Assembly (NCBI GenBank): GCA_020629315.1
Contig: JAHDDO010000009.1
Coordinates: forward strand, 41,015 to 105,014
DNA: 64,000 nt
DNA from: Saprospiraceae bacterium
GTDB taxonomy: Bacteria > Bacteroidota > Bacteroidia > Chitinophagales > Saprospiraceae
Direction of reading: 5' to 3'
A program made the translations under genes and the position numbers. The notes under the pieces were generated by a model. That model searched no databases, had not been told where the DNA came from, and saw only the letters and a program-made list of their open reading frames with translations. Positions 1 through 8,237 of this stretch are shown here, piece by piece (the first letter of the stretch is position 1; every line of letters begins with the position of its first letter).

Positions 1-3000
1 CCCATCACAATTTTCATCAATATCATTATTAGGAATTTCTTCTGCTCCTGGATAAATATCGGGGTTAGCGTCATCACAGTCCCCTCCAATTGTCACAGCA
101 TCTGGTGCAGGATCACAAGTTGTCATTAGGCTATTGTCGTCACCAAACCCATCCCCGTCAGCATCGGTATATATGTCCACAAAGGGCAAGCCTTCGTCTA
201 TTTCTCCATTGCAATTATTGTCGAGATTATCACAAAGCTCTATCGCTCCAGGATATATACTAGCATTAGCATCGTCGCAGTCTTCATCGGAATTGAACCC
301 ATCGCCATCCTCATCAATCACTACATCTTCTCCATCACAGTCTTCATCGATACCATTATTAGGAATTTCTTCTGCATCCGGATTTATCTGCGGGTCATCA
401 TCATTACAATCTTCGGTATAATCAAAGCCATCACCATCTTCGTCAACAACTAAATTAAAGTCAGACACAACTGGTAAATGGTCAGAAGCGAAGGTACTGG
501 TCGACCGCTCTAAATTTGTAGTGAATAATAATTCGTCACTCATAAATTGCGTCGAGAGTACAAAGCTATTTTCCAATTTCAAATTAGAATCTGTGTATAT
601 GATATAATCCAAAATACCAGGACAATACCCCGAGTTTTCTCGGTACCATGTATAGGCAAATGGGCTACTTATATCATAGGATTTAGCAATGCGTAACGAA
701 GAGCCATCCGCATCGGGCCCAAAATCAATTCCATATTGATTTTCGTTTACAATATCACCTTCTAGCAATGAAATTAGATTTTGACGCTGACCCACAAAAT
801 TCATATCTCCTACAACAAATATGGGCGCATCTTCAGGATAAATAAAGCCTAGATTCTTATCTCTAATAGTAGATAAAATATGATCTACTTCATCTTGACG
901 TTGCACATCATTATCACAACATGGGAAATGAACATTATATACAATCAAGGGTTGATTGTCATCTGTGTATATTAAAAAGGCGCCATTACCATCAATGGAT
1001 TGTACGGCTTCCACTTCGTATTTGGTAAAAACCATAATGTCAGGGAACACATGTCCATACGTCCATGAACCATCATAGGGTAGATTATCCATTAGCAATG
1101 CAAGGACTTCTTCAGGTTCATGGTCGTAAATTTCTTGAAAAGCAATAATATCTGGATCTAAGGCTGCTAATAATTGGAGTTGAGCGGGTCCTCTTTCGGC
1201 ATCAAATAATCCATCTTGTAACACATTATAACTTACTATACGCAGATGATCAGCATCCATCTTTTGTATAGAGAATGGGGCTTCTTCAAAAATGACGGCA
1301 TCATCAAAGAAATATTCAATAGCTTCTCCTTCTCCTGGCGCTATATCTCCATCAACAATATTGTTAAGGACGGCGATATCTATAGCCCCATCCAAAGACA
1401 GATCGCCTATCGGGCTTTCAATATTTCGAGCTATAGAAATTTCGAAAACATCGCTGGTCACGGTAGGAGCAGCAACTAAGCCAAGCCCTTGATGATTTAC
1501 GGAATAGCTTTCTCCATTAAGGTTAATAAAGCCGCTTAGATTACCAAAGTAAAAACTGAGTTCAGTACCCAGTCCGTTGACTTCAAAGCCGGTATTTGTA
1601 TTTTGATCAGCGTCAATGACTATGGCTACGCTTTGTTCATCTTGGAGGTCAAACTCTTTGTCTGTTTTGATTCGGATATATACATAAGATTCATCATTTC
1701 TAATGCTCACTTCATCAATTCCGATACCCGCTTCATTACTATCTGGATCATTTATGGTAAAGGCTTCTGCCCAGTCATCAAAACAACCATCTATGTATGT
1801 TGATGATGGGGTTTGTGCAATGATCTCAAATCCAATCTCCACGTAAATACTGTCGGTACTTAAAAAATCTAAATCGACCTCATTTGTTGCTGCCGAAGTA
1901 AGTTGGACATTTGCAAATGTCTCCAATATAGTATAAGAAGGAATGGTGTCAGTTCCTGACCAACTAAATGTGCCGTCACTCCCAGAAAAGACGGAGGTAA
2001 CGCCTGATAAATCGATTTGCGTATTTGAAAATGGAACATCATTTTGATCATAGATGCTGTTTCGATTTATGTCTATGTAACATAATCCAGAGAAGTGATA
2101 TACATGGTCGAATCCGTCACAATCTTCATCAACACCATTTCCATTTATTTCTGCGGCTCCAGGGTTAATAGATGGATTAAGATCGTCACAGTCTTCATCT
2201 TCGAAATAGCCATCATCATCTGCATCCATGCCGCATATATCTGTAATCACAAAGGCAAATGGACCCGCTAAAAAATAACATCCATTTAAAGTTGTTATTT
2301 CTGCATATACTTGATATTCACCTATAGAGCTGTTGCTTTCGTCTACCCAGAACTCCAATAAATCACTTGATGGAAAAATGGACTCTAAACCTTGGGGTTC
2401 ACTATACCACCTTATTTTATCAATGGGATCGTCTATATTGAGATTTTTATCTTCTAATCGTATGATTGGAATCTCATCATTATTTTGGGCAGGTACTCCA
2501 TCCGAACAAAGCCATTGATCACCTCCAAAACAAAATGATAATTCGTTTAAAATTTCAAATTCAAAGGCATGATTTACAGATTGGCCGCAGCCTCCATTAT
2601 CAGTTACATTGACCTGTATCCAAATTTGATCATTAGGAAAAGGTAGAAAGTCTGGCACCAATATAGATGCTTCATTTGTTCCGTTAAACCATGTATACGA
2701 ATAATCACCACTACCACCTGAGACCAAGGCCTGAATTTCTCTTTGTTCACTGAAACAAATCGGGTTATAATCCGAAAAGCTTACTTCAAGCGTTGGATAC
2801 ACATCCACACTCACTTCAACGCCCTCTGTTAAACAATCGGAACCAGGCATATGACGATAAATAGTATAGTTGACTGTTTCCTTTGTATTGCCAAGCAATG
2901 TCAATTCGCTAAATATTGTGAATGAAGAACCCATAACTTGAAAATCAATTTCACCGATGACATTGGGATTATCTTCTGCTTCTACAATAAACTGCGTCAT

Positions 3001-3813
3001 AATCCCACTGCTATTAAACAGCTGTATACCTGCTGGCTCGCCACTACATATAGGCTCGCTTATTACCTGTAGGTTATCGAAAGGTAAATTGCAGTCTACA
3101 TTGATGGAAATAGTTTGTTTTGGATCTGGTGATACTAAATGAAAGTTACTGCATCCGGTATCATCATCGTAAAGCACAATTGCGGAAATACTGGCTTGAC
3201 TAGCTGAGTTACAAGCACTTGAGGAGGCATATTGAGGTATAGTGACCTCCCAATAAAAATTGGTTTGACTAGCTAAATATATTCCTTCTGTAGTTTCAGG
3301 ATTTCCATTAAAACTGCAATTAAGAGATTCCTCCATTTCGTAAAAACCACCAGGCATAGGATCGCCTTCATTGATTGTATTACAAGGGCAAGATTCGCAA
3401 CGATTATCACAAAGTTGTAAATAACCTTCTTCATCGACAAAAGTACAAAGCTCTGGAATGTCCTGCTGTGCAGTTACCATTCCCTCATCAAACCAAGCTG
3501 AATTACTAAAAGGTCCAGAAAAACTAGCATCATTTGGATTGAATGCAGATTGATTCAAATGATAAAAAATAGGATAAAGGGAGTGAATTCTCTCATGCTC
3601 AATATCTGGATTATCAACAAAAAACTCAAAGTAGATACCTAAAGTTTCACCGGGACAAAATGGACCATCTAAGGGCAATTGTAAACTGCCATCTGGGTCT
3701 GAGCTCCGCCAAGTTATTTCAAAAAATGGTTCTTCACATTGTCCAACTAAAAGGTACGGACTTGCAAAGAGAAAAAGGCCAAGAACAAAAATGATTTGTC
3801 TAATGGAGAGCAT
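1..3813 (-). CDS. Secreted endonuclease/exonuclease/phosphatase and MopE-repeat protein (3' end outside window)
   Basis: The frame is open from an ATG at 3813 to the window edge, giving 1271 codons without a stop. It starts with a signal peptide (MLSIRQIIFVLGLF..., ending near LLVG-Q), so the product is exported. Residues about 60-520 are Ig-like/PKD-like secreted sequence. A MopE-type Cys/Asp motif (DCDD..P.I.PGA.E...N..DEDCDG) lies near residues 528-568. Residues about 856-1115 form an EEP (DNase I-like) domain, starting RIVSYNVLQDG, with VVGDMNF and a final ASDHLPVVSDF that match metal-binding and catalytic positions of this superfamily. Three more MopE-type repeats follow directly (DEDGDGF, DCDDAN.., NNCNG) and continue past the edge. 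A T9SS sorting domain probably lies beyond the window. Likely role: extracellular nuclease or phosphodiesterase with calcium-binding repeats. The fold is clear; the substrate is inferred. Confidence 0.85.
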   Translation of the reverse strand, partial: MLSIRQIIFVLGLFLFASPYLLVGQCEEPFFEITWRSSDPDGSLQLPLDGPFCPGETLGIYFEFFVDNPDIEHERIHSLYPIFYHLNQSAFNPNDASFSGPFSNSAWFDEGMVTAQQDIPELCTFVDEEGYLQLCDNRCESCPCNTINEGDPMPGGFYEMEESLNCSFNGNPETTEGIYLASQTNFYWEVTIPQYASSSACNSASQASISAIVLYDDDTGCSNFHLVSPDPKQTISINVDCNLPFDNLQVISEPICSGEPAGIQLFNSSGIMTQFIVEAEDNPNVIGEIDFQVMGSSFTIFSELTLLGNTKETVNYTIYRHMPGSDCLTEGVEVSVDVYPTLEVSFSDYNPICFSEQREIQALVSGGSGDYSYTWFNGTNEASILVPDFLPFPNDQIWIQVNVTDNGGCGQSVNHAFEFEILNELSFCFGGDQWLCSDGVPAQNNDEIPIIRLEDKNLNIDDPIDKIRWYSEPQGLESIFPSSDLLEFWVDESNSSIGEYQVYAEITTLNGCYFLAGPFAFVITDICGMDADDDGYFEDEDCDDLNPSINPGAAEINGNGVDEDCDGFDHVYHFSGLCYIDINRNSIYDQNDVPFSNTQIDLSGVTSVFSGSDGTFSWSGTDTIPSYTILETFANVQLTSAATNEVDLDFLSTDSIYVEIGFEIIAQTPSSTYIDGCFDDWAEAFTINDPDSNEAGIGIDEVSIRNDESYVYIRIKTDKEFDLQDEQSVAIVIDADQNTNTGFEVNGLGTELSFYFGNLSGFINLNGESYSVNHQGLGLVAAPTVTSDVFEISIARNIESPIGDLSLDGAIDIAVLNNIVDGDIAPGEGEAIEYFFDDAVIFEEAPFSIQKMDADHLRIVSYNVLQDGLFDAERGPAQLQLLAALDPDIIAFQEIYDHEPEEVLALLMDNLPYDGSWTYGHVFPDIMVFTKYEVEAVQSIDGNGAFLIYTDDNQPLIVYNVHFPCCDNDVQRQDEVDHILSTIRDKNLGFIYPEDAPIFVVGDMNFVGQRQNLISLLEGDIVNENQYGIDFGPDADGSSLRIAKSYDISSPFAYTWYRENSGYCPGILDYIIYTDSNLKLENSFVLSTQFMSDELLFTTNLERSTSTFASDHLPVVSDFNLVVDEDGDGFDYTEDCNDDDPQINPDAEEIPNNGIDEDCDGEDVVIDEDGDGFNSDEDCDDANASIYPGAIELCDNLDNNCNGEIDEGLPFVDIYTDADGDGFGDDNSLMTTCDPAPDAVTIGGDCDDANPDIYPGAEEIPNNDIDENCDG

Positions 3814-3919
3814 AAGTACTTTTTTTAGTGCACGTACTTACTAATATCTCTTTTTTAATGGAAACGCTGCCTGTTACAAGTGAGAAATCCTGTAATTGAC
3901 CTTCAATAAGATATCTACA

Positions 3920-4084
3920 TCAATAGAAGTAAGTCATGACATAGTCACGTACGCTTACCCAATTAAAGATGAGAACAATTAAGCCAAAGAGTAAAGCGCC
4001 TATTAGAATCGCCAAGAAGCGTCGCTTGGTTTGGCGGTTTTTCTCCCGCATGGTTTTATAACGAACTCGACCTGAATAAGACAT
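3920..4084 (-). CDS. Small single-pass membrane protein, 54 aa
   Basis: The ATG at 4084 lies two bases after the ribA stop and the frame ends at TGA 3920-3922. The protein begins MSYSGRVRYKTMREKNRQTK, a strongly basic N-terminus. A single hydrophobic helix at residues about 23-41 (FLAILIGALLFGLIVLIF) and a short C-terminal tail follow. Its position at the end of the GGGP synthase-rsgA-ribA operon, with translational-coupling spacing, argues that it is a real gene. By the positive-inside rule the basic N-terminus should be cytoplasmic. I do not recognise a family and propose no function. Confidence 0.7.
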   Translation of the reverse strand: MSYSGRVRYKTMREKNRQTKRRFLAILIGALLFGLIVLIFNWVSVRDYVMTYFY

Positions 4085-4086
4085 GA

Positions 4087-4695
4087 TTACGGTTTTAGAA
4101 GGTGTCCAAATTTTTTCATCTTAGTTTCAAGATAGGACTTGTTTTCTTCTTTAGGATTAATGATTAATGGAATTCGTTCTGATAATTGTATTCCTGTGCC
4201 ATCAAAGGCATGCAATTTTTCAGGATTGTTTGTAAGAAGGCGGATATCTGAAACGCCAATTTCTTTTAGAATATCAATGGCCATTGAAAAGTCTCGTTCA
4301 TCGGGTTCAAAACCTAAATGAACATTAGCGTCAAACGTATCCATACCTTCATCCTGGGCATTATACGCGCGCATTTTATTTATAAGCCCAATACCTCTTC
4401 CTTCTTGCCTAAGATAAATCAGCATTCCTTTCTCTTTGCCAATCATTTCCATTGAAACCTTTAATTGCTCACCACAATCGCAACGCTTTGAGGCGAAAAG
4501 ATCTCCGGTCAGGCATTCGGAATGTATTCGAAGGATAATAGGGGATGAAAGATCAGCTTCCGGATGCACTAAGGCAAGATGCGGCATTTGCTGAGTCTCG
4601 TCATATGCAAAGGTGTACATATCAAAATCACCATAATCCGTAGGCAAATGTGTTTTAGTAATCCTTTGCAAAGGCATGTCTAGAATTTCAATCAT
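4087..4695 (-). CDS. ribA: GTP cyclohydrolase II
   Basis: This enzyme converts GTP to 2,5-diamino-6-ribosylamino-4(3H)-pyrimidinone 5'-phosphate, formate and pyrophosphate, the first committed step of riboflavin synthesis. The zinc site is visible as C61 (ECLTGDLF) with C72 and C74 (RCDCG), and the phosphate/GTP-binding loop RQEGRGIGL is at 96-104. At 202 aa it is a stand-alone RibA, not the RibBA fusion with dihydroxybutanone-phosphate synthase seen in many bacteria. It lies 12 nt after rsgA and is probably co-transcribed with it. The paired RibB activity is not encoded in this window. Confidence 0.95.
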   Translation of the reverse strand: MIEILDMPLQRITKTHLPTDYGDFDMYTFAYDETQQMPHLALVHPEADLSSPIILRIHSECLTGDLFASKRCDCGEQLKVSMEMIGKEKGMLIYLRQEGRGIGLINKMRAYNAQDEGMDTFDANVHLGFEPDERDFSMAIDILKEIGVSDIRLLTNNPEKLHAFDGTGIQLSERIPLIINPKEENKSYLETKMKKFGHLLKP

Positions 4696-4707
4696 AAAAG
4701 TACATAA

Positions 4708-5667
4708 TCAGTACTCCTTAGAATGGATTTCCCAATAGTTTTGTTCTTCAATATCTTGAATAATATTTAAATAATTCTGATATCTAAACTCACTAATTGC
4801 TCCTTGTTCGATACTTTCTTTCACCGCACATTTTGGTTCATTTCTATGTGTACAATCGGAGAACTTACATTCTGATGATGTAATAAAAAACTCTCTAAAG
4901 TTGTGCGCCACATCTTGTATCTCGAGGTGGTTAAAGGAGAGTGTTTTAATACCGGGTGTGTCGATAATATGTCCACCAAAACTTAGATCAAACATTTCCG
5001 CAAAGGTTGTTGTATGCTGACCCTTTCCAGTAAAATCTGAAAGTTCTTGCGTCCGCAAATCGATCTTCTCATCTATGGCGCTAACCAAGGTAGATTTTCC
5101 TACCCCAGACTGCCCAGAAATAAGACTGGTTTTATCTTTCAAAACGGCACTTATCTCTGATAATCCTCGGGATTCCAGACAAGAAACTAAGTGACAGTGA
5201 TAACCAATATTTTCATAAACAACTTTTAAGTATTCGAATATAGCTAGATCATCTTCATCATAGAGATCAGCCTTATTGAAAACAATATGGACAGGAATAT
5301 TATAAGGCTCTGTCATAAGCAAGAACCGATCTATAAAGCCTTGTTTCAATTTGGGCTGCACTATCGTGACTAACAATACGGCTTGATCTATATTGGCCGC
5401 TAATATGTGTAAGAAGTGTTTCTTTCTAGGTGATTGTCGTATAACATAATTTTTACGATCCAATATATCTATAATGCTAGCGGTATCATCAGAGGCTTCT
5501 ATGGTCATTCGGACATGGTCACCCACGGCTACAGGGTTGGTTACTTTTTTTCCACGCAAGCGAAATTTACCAACTACACGCGCTTTTCGAAGGGTGCCAT
5601 CTTCGAGACGTACATCATACCAGCTTCCCGTTGATTTTATTACGGTGCCTACAACTGTATCTGTCAA
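4708..5667 (-). CDS. rsgA: Ribosome small subunit-dependent GTPase A
   Basis: RsgA is a circularly permuted GTPase that assists late 30S maturation in the cytoplasm. The motifs appear in the permuted order: G4 NKAD (131-134), then G1 GQSGVGKST (185-193), then G3 DTPG (236-239). An N-terminal OB fold (about 1-70) precedes them. A C-terminal zinc knuckle has C267, C272, H274 and C280. The length of 319 aa is normal for the family. The start overlaps the end of the upstream GGGP synthase family gene by 4 nt, indicating translational coupling in one operon with ribA. Confidence 0.96.
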   Translation of the reverse strand: MTDTVVGTVIKSTGSWYDVRLEDGTLRKARVVGKFRLRGKKVTNPVAVGDHVRMTIEASDDTASIIDILDRKNYVIRQSPRKKHFLHILAANIDQAVLLVTIVQPKLKQGFIDRFLLMTEPYNIPVHIVFNKADLYDEDDLAIFEYLKVVYENIGYHCHLVSCLESRGLSEISAVLKDKTSLISGQSGVGKSTLVSAIDEKIDLRTQELSDFTGKGQHTTTFAEMFDLSFGGHIIDTPGIKTLSFNHLEIQDVAHNFREFFITSSECKFSDCTHRNEPKCAVKESIEQGAISEFRYQNYLNIIQDIEEQNYWEIHSKEY

Positions 5668-6416
5668 GCCTTTGATTTTGTATATGAATGAATAGCAATC
5701 GACATTTCGGTTATCAGCTCAGGATCCTTTTCAATGGCATTGCCAACTACAATGACATCGGCACCCGCTTCCACATTCGCTCGTGCTTTTTCTGGGGTAC
5801 GTATACCTCCACCAACAAGTAAAGGCACTTGAAGCCCTCCAGATACCAGAGAAATCATGTCTTCTGGTATTGGGTGGATGGCACCACTTCCGGCGTCCAT
5901 ATAAATAAGCTTAAGGCCCAACATTTCACCAGCCATTGCGGTACATAAAGCAATATCAGATTTGTTTGCTGGAATTGGGTTAGTGTCACTCATGTAAGAC
6001 ACGGTAGTTTGCGCCCCACCATTTATTAGCATATACCCTGTTGACATAACCTCAAGTGGAGAAACTTTAAGGTAAGGCGCAGTTATTACATGTTTGCCAA
6101 TAAGCAAATCTGCATTTCGTCCAGAAATTAGGGACAGAAATAAAATAGCATCTGCCCGATAGCTCAATTGAAAAGAATTGCCTGGAAATAAGATCAGAGG
6201 AATAGTACATTGACTCTTAATCTTAGCGAGTATCTCGTCCAACATATTATTGACGATCAGACTACCGCCAATTAAAAAATAGTCTACATGTGCATCAGCG
6301 GCCAAGCGAACAATACGATCTATATCTTGAACCTTTAGTTTGTCAGGATCAATGAGTACGGCAAATTTCTTTTGACCTACTTTTTTTGATTCAATGAGTT
6401 GCTGATAAATATTCAC
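5664..6416 (-). CDS. Geranylgeranylglyceryl/heptaprenylglyceryl phosphate synthase family protein
   Basis: This is a TIM-barrel prenyltransferase family enzyme that joins a prenyl diphosphate to sn-glycerol-1-phosphate. Family features visible are FAVLIDPDK near the N-terminus, YFLIGGSL, ILFPGNSFQLS, IYMDAGSGA and the phosphate-binding VGGGIRTPEKA. A length of 250 aa fits the archaeal/Bacteroidota-type GGGPS better than the shorter Firmicutes PcrB. It heads an operon with rsgA (4-nt overlap), ribA and a small membrane protein. The window also encodes three mevalonate/isoprenoid enzymes that could supply its prenyl donor. Prenyl chain length and the in vivo product cannot be read from the sequence. 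Confidence 0.88.
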   Translation of the reverse strand: MNIYQQLIESKKVGQKKFAVLIDPDKLKVQDIDRIVRLAADAHVDYFLIGGSLIVNNMLDEILAKIKSQCTIPLILFPGNSFQLSYRADAILFLSLISGRNADLLIGKHVITAPYLKVSPLEVMSTGYMLINGGAQTTVSYMSDTNPIPANKSDIALCTAMAGEMLGLKLIYMDAGSGAIHPIPEDMISLVSGGLQVPLLVGGGIRTPEKARANVEAGADVIVVGNAIEKDPELITEMSIAIHSYTKSKA

Positions 6417-6532
6417 AATACTAAGATACGATTTCGATGATTGCTACATATTGAAACGTAATTTATGGACGAAGTCATAATGATATGACAATAATTAACA
6501 AAAGGACCCCTTTATTTTTGGATATGAAATGG

Positions 6533-8068
6533 CTAATGTTTCACCCACTTCAAAAATTGACTTTCGCCATTGTCATTTACGAGTTGTAAAAAGTAGAGTC
6601 CTTTTTCCCAATCTGAGGTTTCCATTTGTATACGAGTGGCATTAGTGAATTGCGCTTGTTTTAAAAGTGAGCCATCAGCTGATCTAACATAAAGGGAGTA
6701 ATGCGTATTTTCTAATGCATCAATAGTGAAGCTGTTGCTTCCAGGATTTGGAAAAATAGTAGCTTTTTGCTGTGTTAAGACAGGTATTCCAAATAAGGAA
6801 CTAATGCTAGGATCACAAACTTGATCTTCATCCATTCGGAAGTATGGAAAATTGGGAAAAGCTTGGTAGATTACATTTGGAAGTGAAATACTGTGTTGTT
6901 TAAAATCACAATCTTTACCTTTTAGGTCAGGTTTGTTAATTACATGCATATGGAAGACTCCATTTGTACTATTCATATAAATTTTGCAATCAGGTCCGAG
7001 TTGTTGTTGGAAGAAGGTATTAGCGAAAGGGTCGCCAAATCCATCGAATGTATCAATAAGTACGATACCGTCTTCTAAGTTATCTTCCCAAAGATCCACT
7101 TGAAAAAGAGAGTCAGAGGCAGAAATGTAAGCGAATCGAGAATTGGGAGAGATAGATAATCCACTAAAAGAATATGAAGAGGGATAATCTGCATGTCTAT
7201 AATTAGAGAGATTTCCCGTGGACCGATCAAAATCCCATACATCAAGGCCAGATAGTGGACAATTTTTAGCAAGCAAGGTGCCATCAGGTGAAAAACATGA
7301 TTGGCTACCCGCACTGCATCGTTCATTAAGACTTTCCACATTTTCAACGGGATACTCATGATGCAATCGTATTCCATTTTGATCGAGTAGGTAGAAAACA
7401 GCTAGGGCGCCATGTGTGTCTTCAGTAAAGTCCACTATCCACCAGTCATGACCATTTTGATGTTGGATGGCTTCGATAAAGCTTGACAAAAAATATCGGT
7501 TAGAGTCTAAAGTAATATTCTTTTCCAATACTCTACCCAATGGGTGACCTTGAAACGAAATATAAGAATAAAACGTTTTAGGAATAATAATATCGAATGG
7601 GTCGAAAACAAGATCCCAAAGTTTGTGAATGTAGAAATATCCATACTCGTTAGATGGATCAGGGAGAACAATGGAGTTTTGAAATCCTGGATAAGATCCT
7701 GAATCACAATAATCATCATGAATAATTCCTGGGTTTATATTATCCCCATTTTCCATGACTTGAAAACTAGCATCATAGATTTCACAACCATTGGAATAAA
7801 ATAAAAGCTGTCCGTTTTCGTCACAAATAGAACCGACTTGGTCTACTAAACTTATGGGAATTTCCTGATAACTAAGTTGTAAACTATCCCCATTGAAGTC
7901 AAAAATGGTGCCTTCTGCATTTGGTAACGTAGAGGCATTTCCACCGAGAATCCATTGATAGTCCGCCTTAGACTGAGCAAACAAAATGCAAGGAAGAAAT
8001 AAGCTTAGAAAAACTAGTTTATAAGAATGTTGCAGTCGCAAGCTATTGTACGAATAATTTGTGAACAT
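6533..8068 (-). CDS. T9SS-sorted secreted protein, tandem copy A
   Basis: A 511-aa secreted protein with an N-terminal signal peptide (...LSLFLPCILFAQ) and a C-terminal T9SS sorting domain starting near IFPNPGSNSF. The middle has repeated blades (ENGQLLFYSNGCEIY, GTLLAKNCPLSGLDVWDF, LSISPNSRFAYISASD) that look like a beta-propeller. It is nearly identical to copy B (8238-9782) at the DNA level except for one divergent block at 7466-7736. The first 19 or so residues (MFTNYSYNSLRLQHSYKLV) are unrelated to copy B, and their first codons overlap, in another frame, the end of an orphan sorting-domain fragment. The function of this family is unknown to me; a surface or secreted role is inferred from the targeting signals. 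Confidence 0.85.
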   Translation of the reverse strand: MFTNYSYNSLRLQHSYKLVFLSLFLPCILFAQSKADYQWILGGNASTLPNAEGTIFDFNGDSLQLSYQEIPISLVDQVGSICDENGQLLFYSNGCEIYDASFQVMENGDNINPGIIHDDYCDSGSYPGFQNSIVLPDPSNEYGYFYIHKLWDLVFDPFDIIIPKTFYSYISFQGHPLGRVLEKNITLDSNRYFLSSFIEAIQHQNGHDWWIVDFTEDTHGALAVFYLLDQNGIRLHHEYPVENVESLNERCSAGSQSCFSPDGTLLAKNCPLSGLDVWDFDRSTGNLSNYRHADYPSSYSFSGLSISPNSRFAYISASDSLFQVDLWEDNLEDGIVLIDTFDGFGDPFANTFFQQQLGPDCKIYMNSTNGVFHMHVINKPDLKGKDCDFKQHSISLPNVIYQAFPNFPYFRMDEDQVCDPSISSLFGIPVLTQQKATIFPNPGSNSFTIDALENTHYSLYVRSADGSLLKQAQFTNATRIQMETSDWEKGLYFLQLVNDNGESQFLKWVKH

Positions 8069-8195
8069 ACTCTTCTTTGGTTTGAATATCTATGATTTTC
8101 ACTAAATACATCCCTGAAGGAATAGATTCAAGATCTAAAGTATAAGATAATGCTTCAGTTTTAGTGGAGTGAAGCTTTTTACCAAGCAAAATCAT
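8043..8195 (-). pseudogene. Orphan T9SS C-terminal sorting-domain fragment
   Basis: A 50-codon frame (ATG 8195, TAG 8043-8045) encodes a peptide ending in ...LESIPSGMYLVKI and ...YVHKLFVQ. This is the normal end of a T9SS sorting domain (an IPSGMYLV turn followed by a K-L-F-V-Q terminal strand). No body precedes it: the frame is closed by TGA at 8199-8201 and the next gene upstream is copy B, which has its own sorting domain. The fragment overlaps the start of copy A by 26 nt in a different frame. It is most easily read as the 3' remnant of a third T9SS gene cut away during the duplication. It is unlikely to be functional because it has no signal peptide. Confidence 0.7.
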
Positions 8196-8237
8196 AAATC
8201 ATAAATGTAAGGCATTAGTGATAGACTTACACTAACC

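Noticed and set aside
1..470. Regularly spaced repeated motifs that at first resemble a repeat array.
   Set aside because: They are translated MopE-type protein repeats in a continuous reading frame; the DNA repeats are imperfect and there are no CRISPR-like spacers.
7075..7377. 100-codon open frame within copy A, identical to the frame at 8780-9082 in copy B.
   Set aside because: It is an alternative frame of the duplicated gene, preserved in both copies only because the DNA is identical there.
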